Source: Microcaldota archaeon | GTDB taxonomy: Archaea; Micrarchaeota; Micrarchaeia; Micrarchaeales; Micrarchaeaceae | Assembly: GCA_021797895.1 (NCBI GenBank) | Contig: JAJZYW010000005.1 | Location: 1 to 32,476, forward strand | Length of the DNA stretch: 32,476 nucleotides | Direction of reading: 5' to 3' | Shown here: positions 32,227-32,476 of the stretch, in pieces | Layout of the letters: each line of letters starts with the position of its first letter | How positions within the stretch are numbered: position 1 is the first letter of the stretch | The notes under the pieces: model-generated | What the model was told of the DNA's origin: nothing | What the model saw: the letters and a program-made list of their open reading frames with translations, nothing else | Database searches by the model: none | Translations under genes and position numbers: made by a program

Positions 32227-32476
32227 ATTTATTGATGCGTTTACGTCTCTGTCCATTGTCATGCCACATCTGTTACAGATGTATGTTCTTTCCGAGAGTG
32301 GCATTTCCTGAATGTTGCCACAACTACTGCACTCTTTTGATGTGTTCCTTGCATCCACCTTTATTACTTTCATACCGGCACTTTCAGCCTTGTATGAAAG
32401 CATGTTTATGAACCTGTTCCATGAAGCGTTCTGGATTGACTGTGCGAGACGGTGGTTCTTTACCATATTCTGAATA
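32092..32476 (-). CDS. tnpB: TnpB, C-terminal part
   Basis: The last 128 codons or so of a second tnpB, open at the window edge. It covers the start of IQNMVKNHRLAQSIQNASWN, the zinc ribbon with Cys pairs in CSSC and CNRC, the last RuvC Asp in DRDVNASIN and the long tail ending DAVIA. Compared with copy 1, the sequence on both sides of the zinc ribbon is nearly identical at DNA level, while the ribbon itself differs and is a few residues shorter. Whether the full gene is intact cannot be seen. Confidence 0.9.
   Translation of the reverse strand, partial: IQNMVKNHRLAQSIQNASWNRFINMLSYKAESAGMKVIKVDARNTSKECSSCGNIQEMPLSERTYICNRCGMTMDRDVNASINILKRATLGQRGSHAQGESVRPQRGAVLVELRTDKTHPLLDAVIA

Larger units (their letters stand above)
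32048..32476 (-). mobile_element. IS200/IS605-type TnpB element (copy 2, 3' part)
   Basis: The right end ends in GGATGTCAC on the minus strand (32056-32048), the same as copy 1. The element runs off the window on the tnpB side, so its left end and any tnpA gene cannot be seen. The outside sequence GAAACTCAAAATCG would be its guide. Confidence 0.75.

Noticed and set aside
1-32476. CRISPR arrays, tRNA or rRNA genes
   Set aside because: I saw no regularly spaced repeats, no T-loop-like GTTCRANTC in a foldable context outside genes, and no rRNA-like sequence.

Overview
The window is archaeal. Most genes have an AT-rich TATA box about 25-30 bases before the first codon and very short or no leaders. 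A second group carries a Shine-Dalgarno of the AGGTG type. Ile is mostly ATA and Arg mostly AGG. Several proteins point to an acidophilic, Thermoplasma-like setting: a D-glyceraldehyde dehydrogenase of the Thermoplasma type, a tricorn-interacting-factor (M1) aminopeptidase, a Sulfolobus-type Fe/Mn superoxide dismutase and four MFS or MFS-like transport genes. Together with many orphan proteins and very tight gene packing, this suggests a Thermoplasmatales archaeon or an acid-mine Micrarchaeota (ARMAN-like) genome. The assignment is inference; no rRNA or tRNA lies in the window.

Layout. 1-4111: start of an orphan gene on the minus strand, then malic enzyme, a GNAT acetyltransferase, an MFS transporter and a cupin-like protein. 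4142-7035 (minus): two nucleotidyltransferase-fold proteins, the second with lost active-site residues, then a sulfite-oxidase-like molybdoenzyme. 7169-9698: two orphans, one with a membrane hairpin, and a DHA2 drug exporter. 9775-12060: an orphan whose 5' flank was hit by an IS200/IS605-type TnpB element. 12210-15840: an orphan, a four-helix membrane protein, an alpha/beta hydrolase, an epimerase-fold protein without its Tyr-Lys dyad, and a dienelactone hydrolase. 15941-22585: orphans, a HAD phosphatase, a family 2 glycosyltransferase, an FMN reductase, a multi-winged-helix protein and a methyltransferase. 22649-28496: glyceraldehyde dehydrogenase and an IlvD/Edd dehydratase, divergent around a repeat-rich control region, then the aminopeptidase. 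28489-32476: a membrane protein, an orphan, superoxide dismutase with a hairpin/U-tract terminator, an MFS transporter, a 42-residue small ORF and the 3' end of a second TnpB element.

How the genes work together. The dehydrogenase/dehydratase pair fits a non-phosphorylative Entner-Doudoroff type sugar-acid route, and malic enzyme would link the products to C4 acids. The exporters, superoxide dismutase, flavin reductase and molybdoenzyme look like stress and redox functions. The most striking non-coding signal is an extended TATA box, TAAATATCTGG, in front of five separate orphan genes and no metabolic gene. One of the five encodes a protein with several winged-helix-like segments that could be the regulator of the set. 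The two TnpB copies share a 70-base identical block at the tnpB 3' end that probably marks the omega RNA scaffold.
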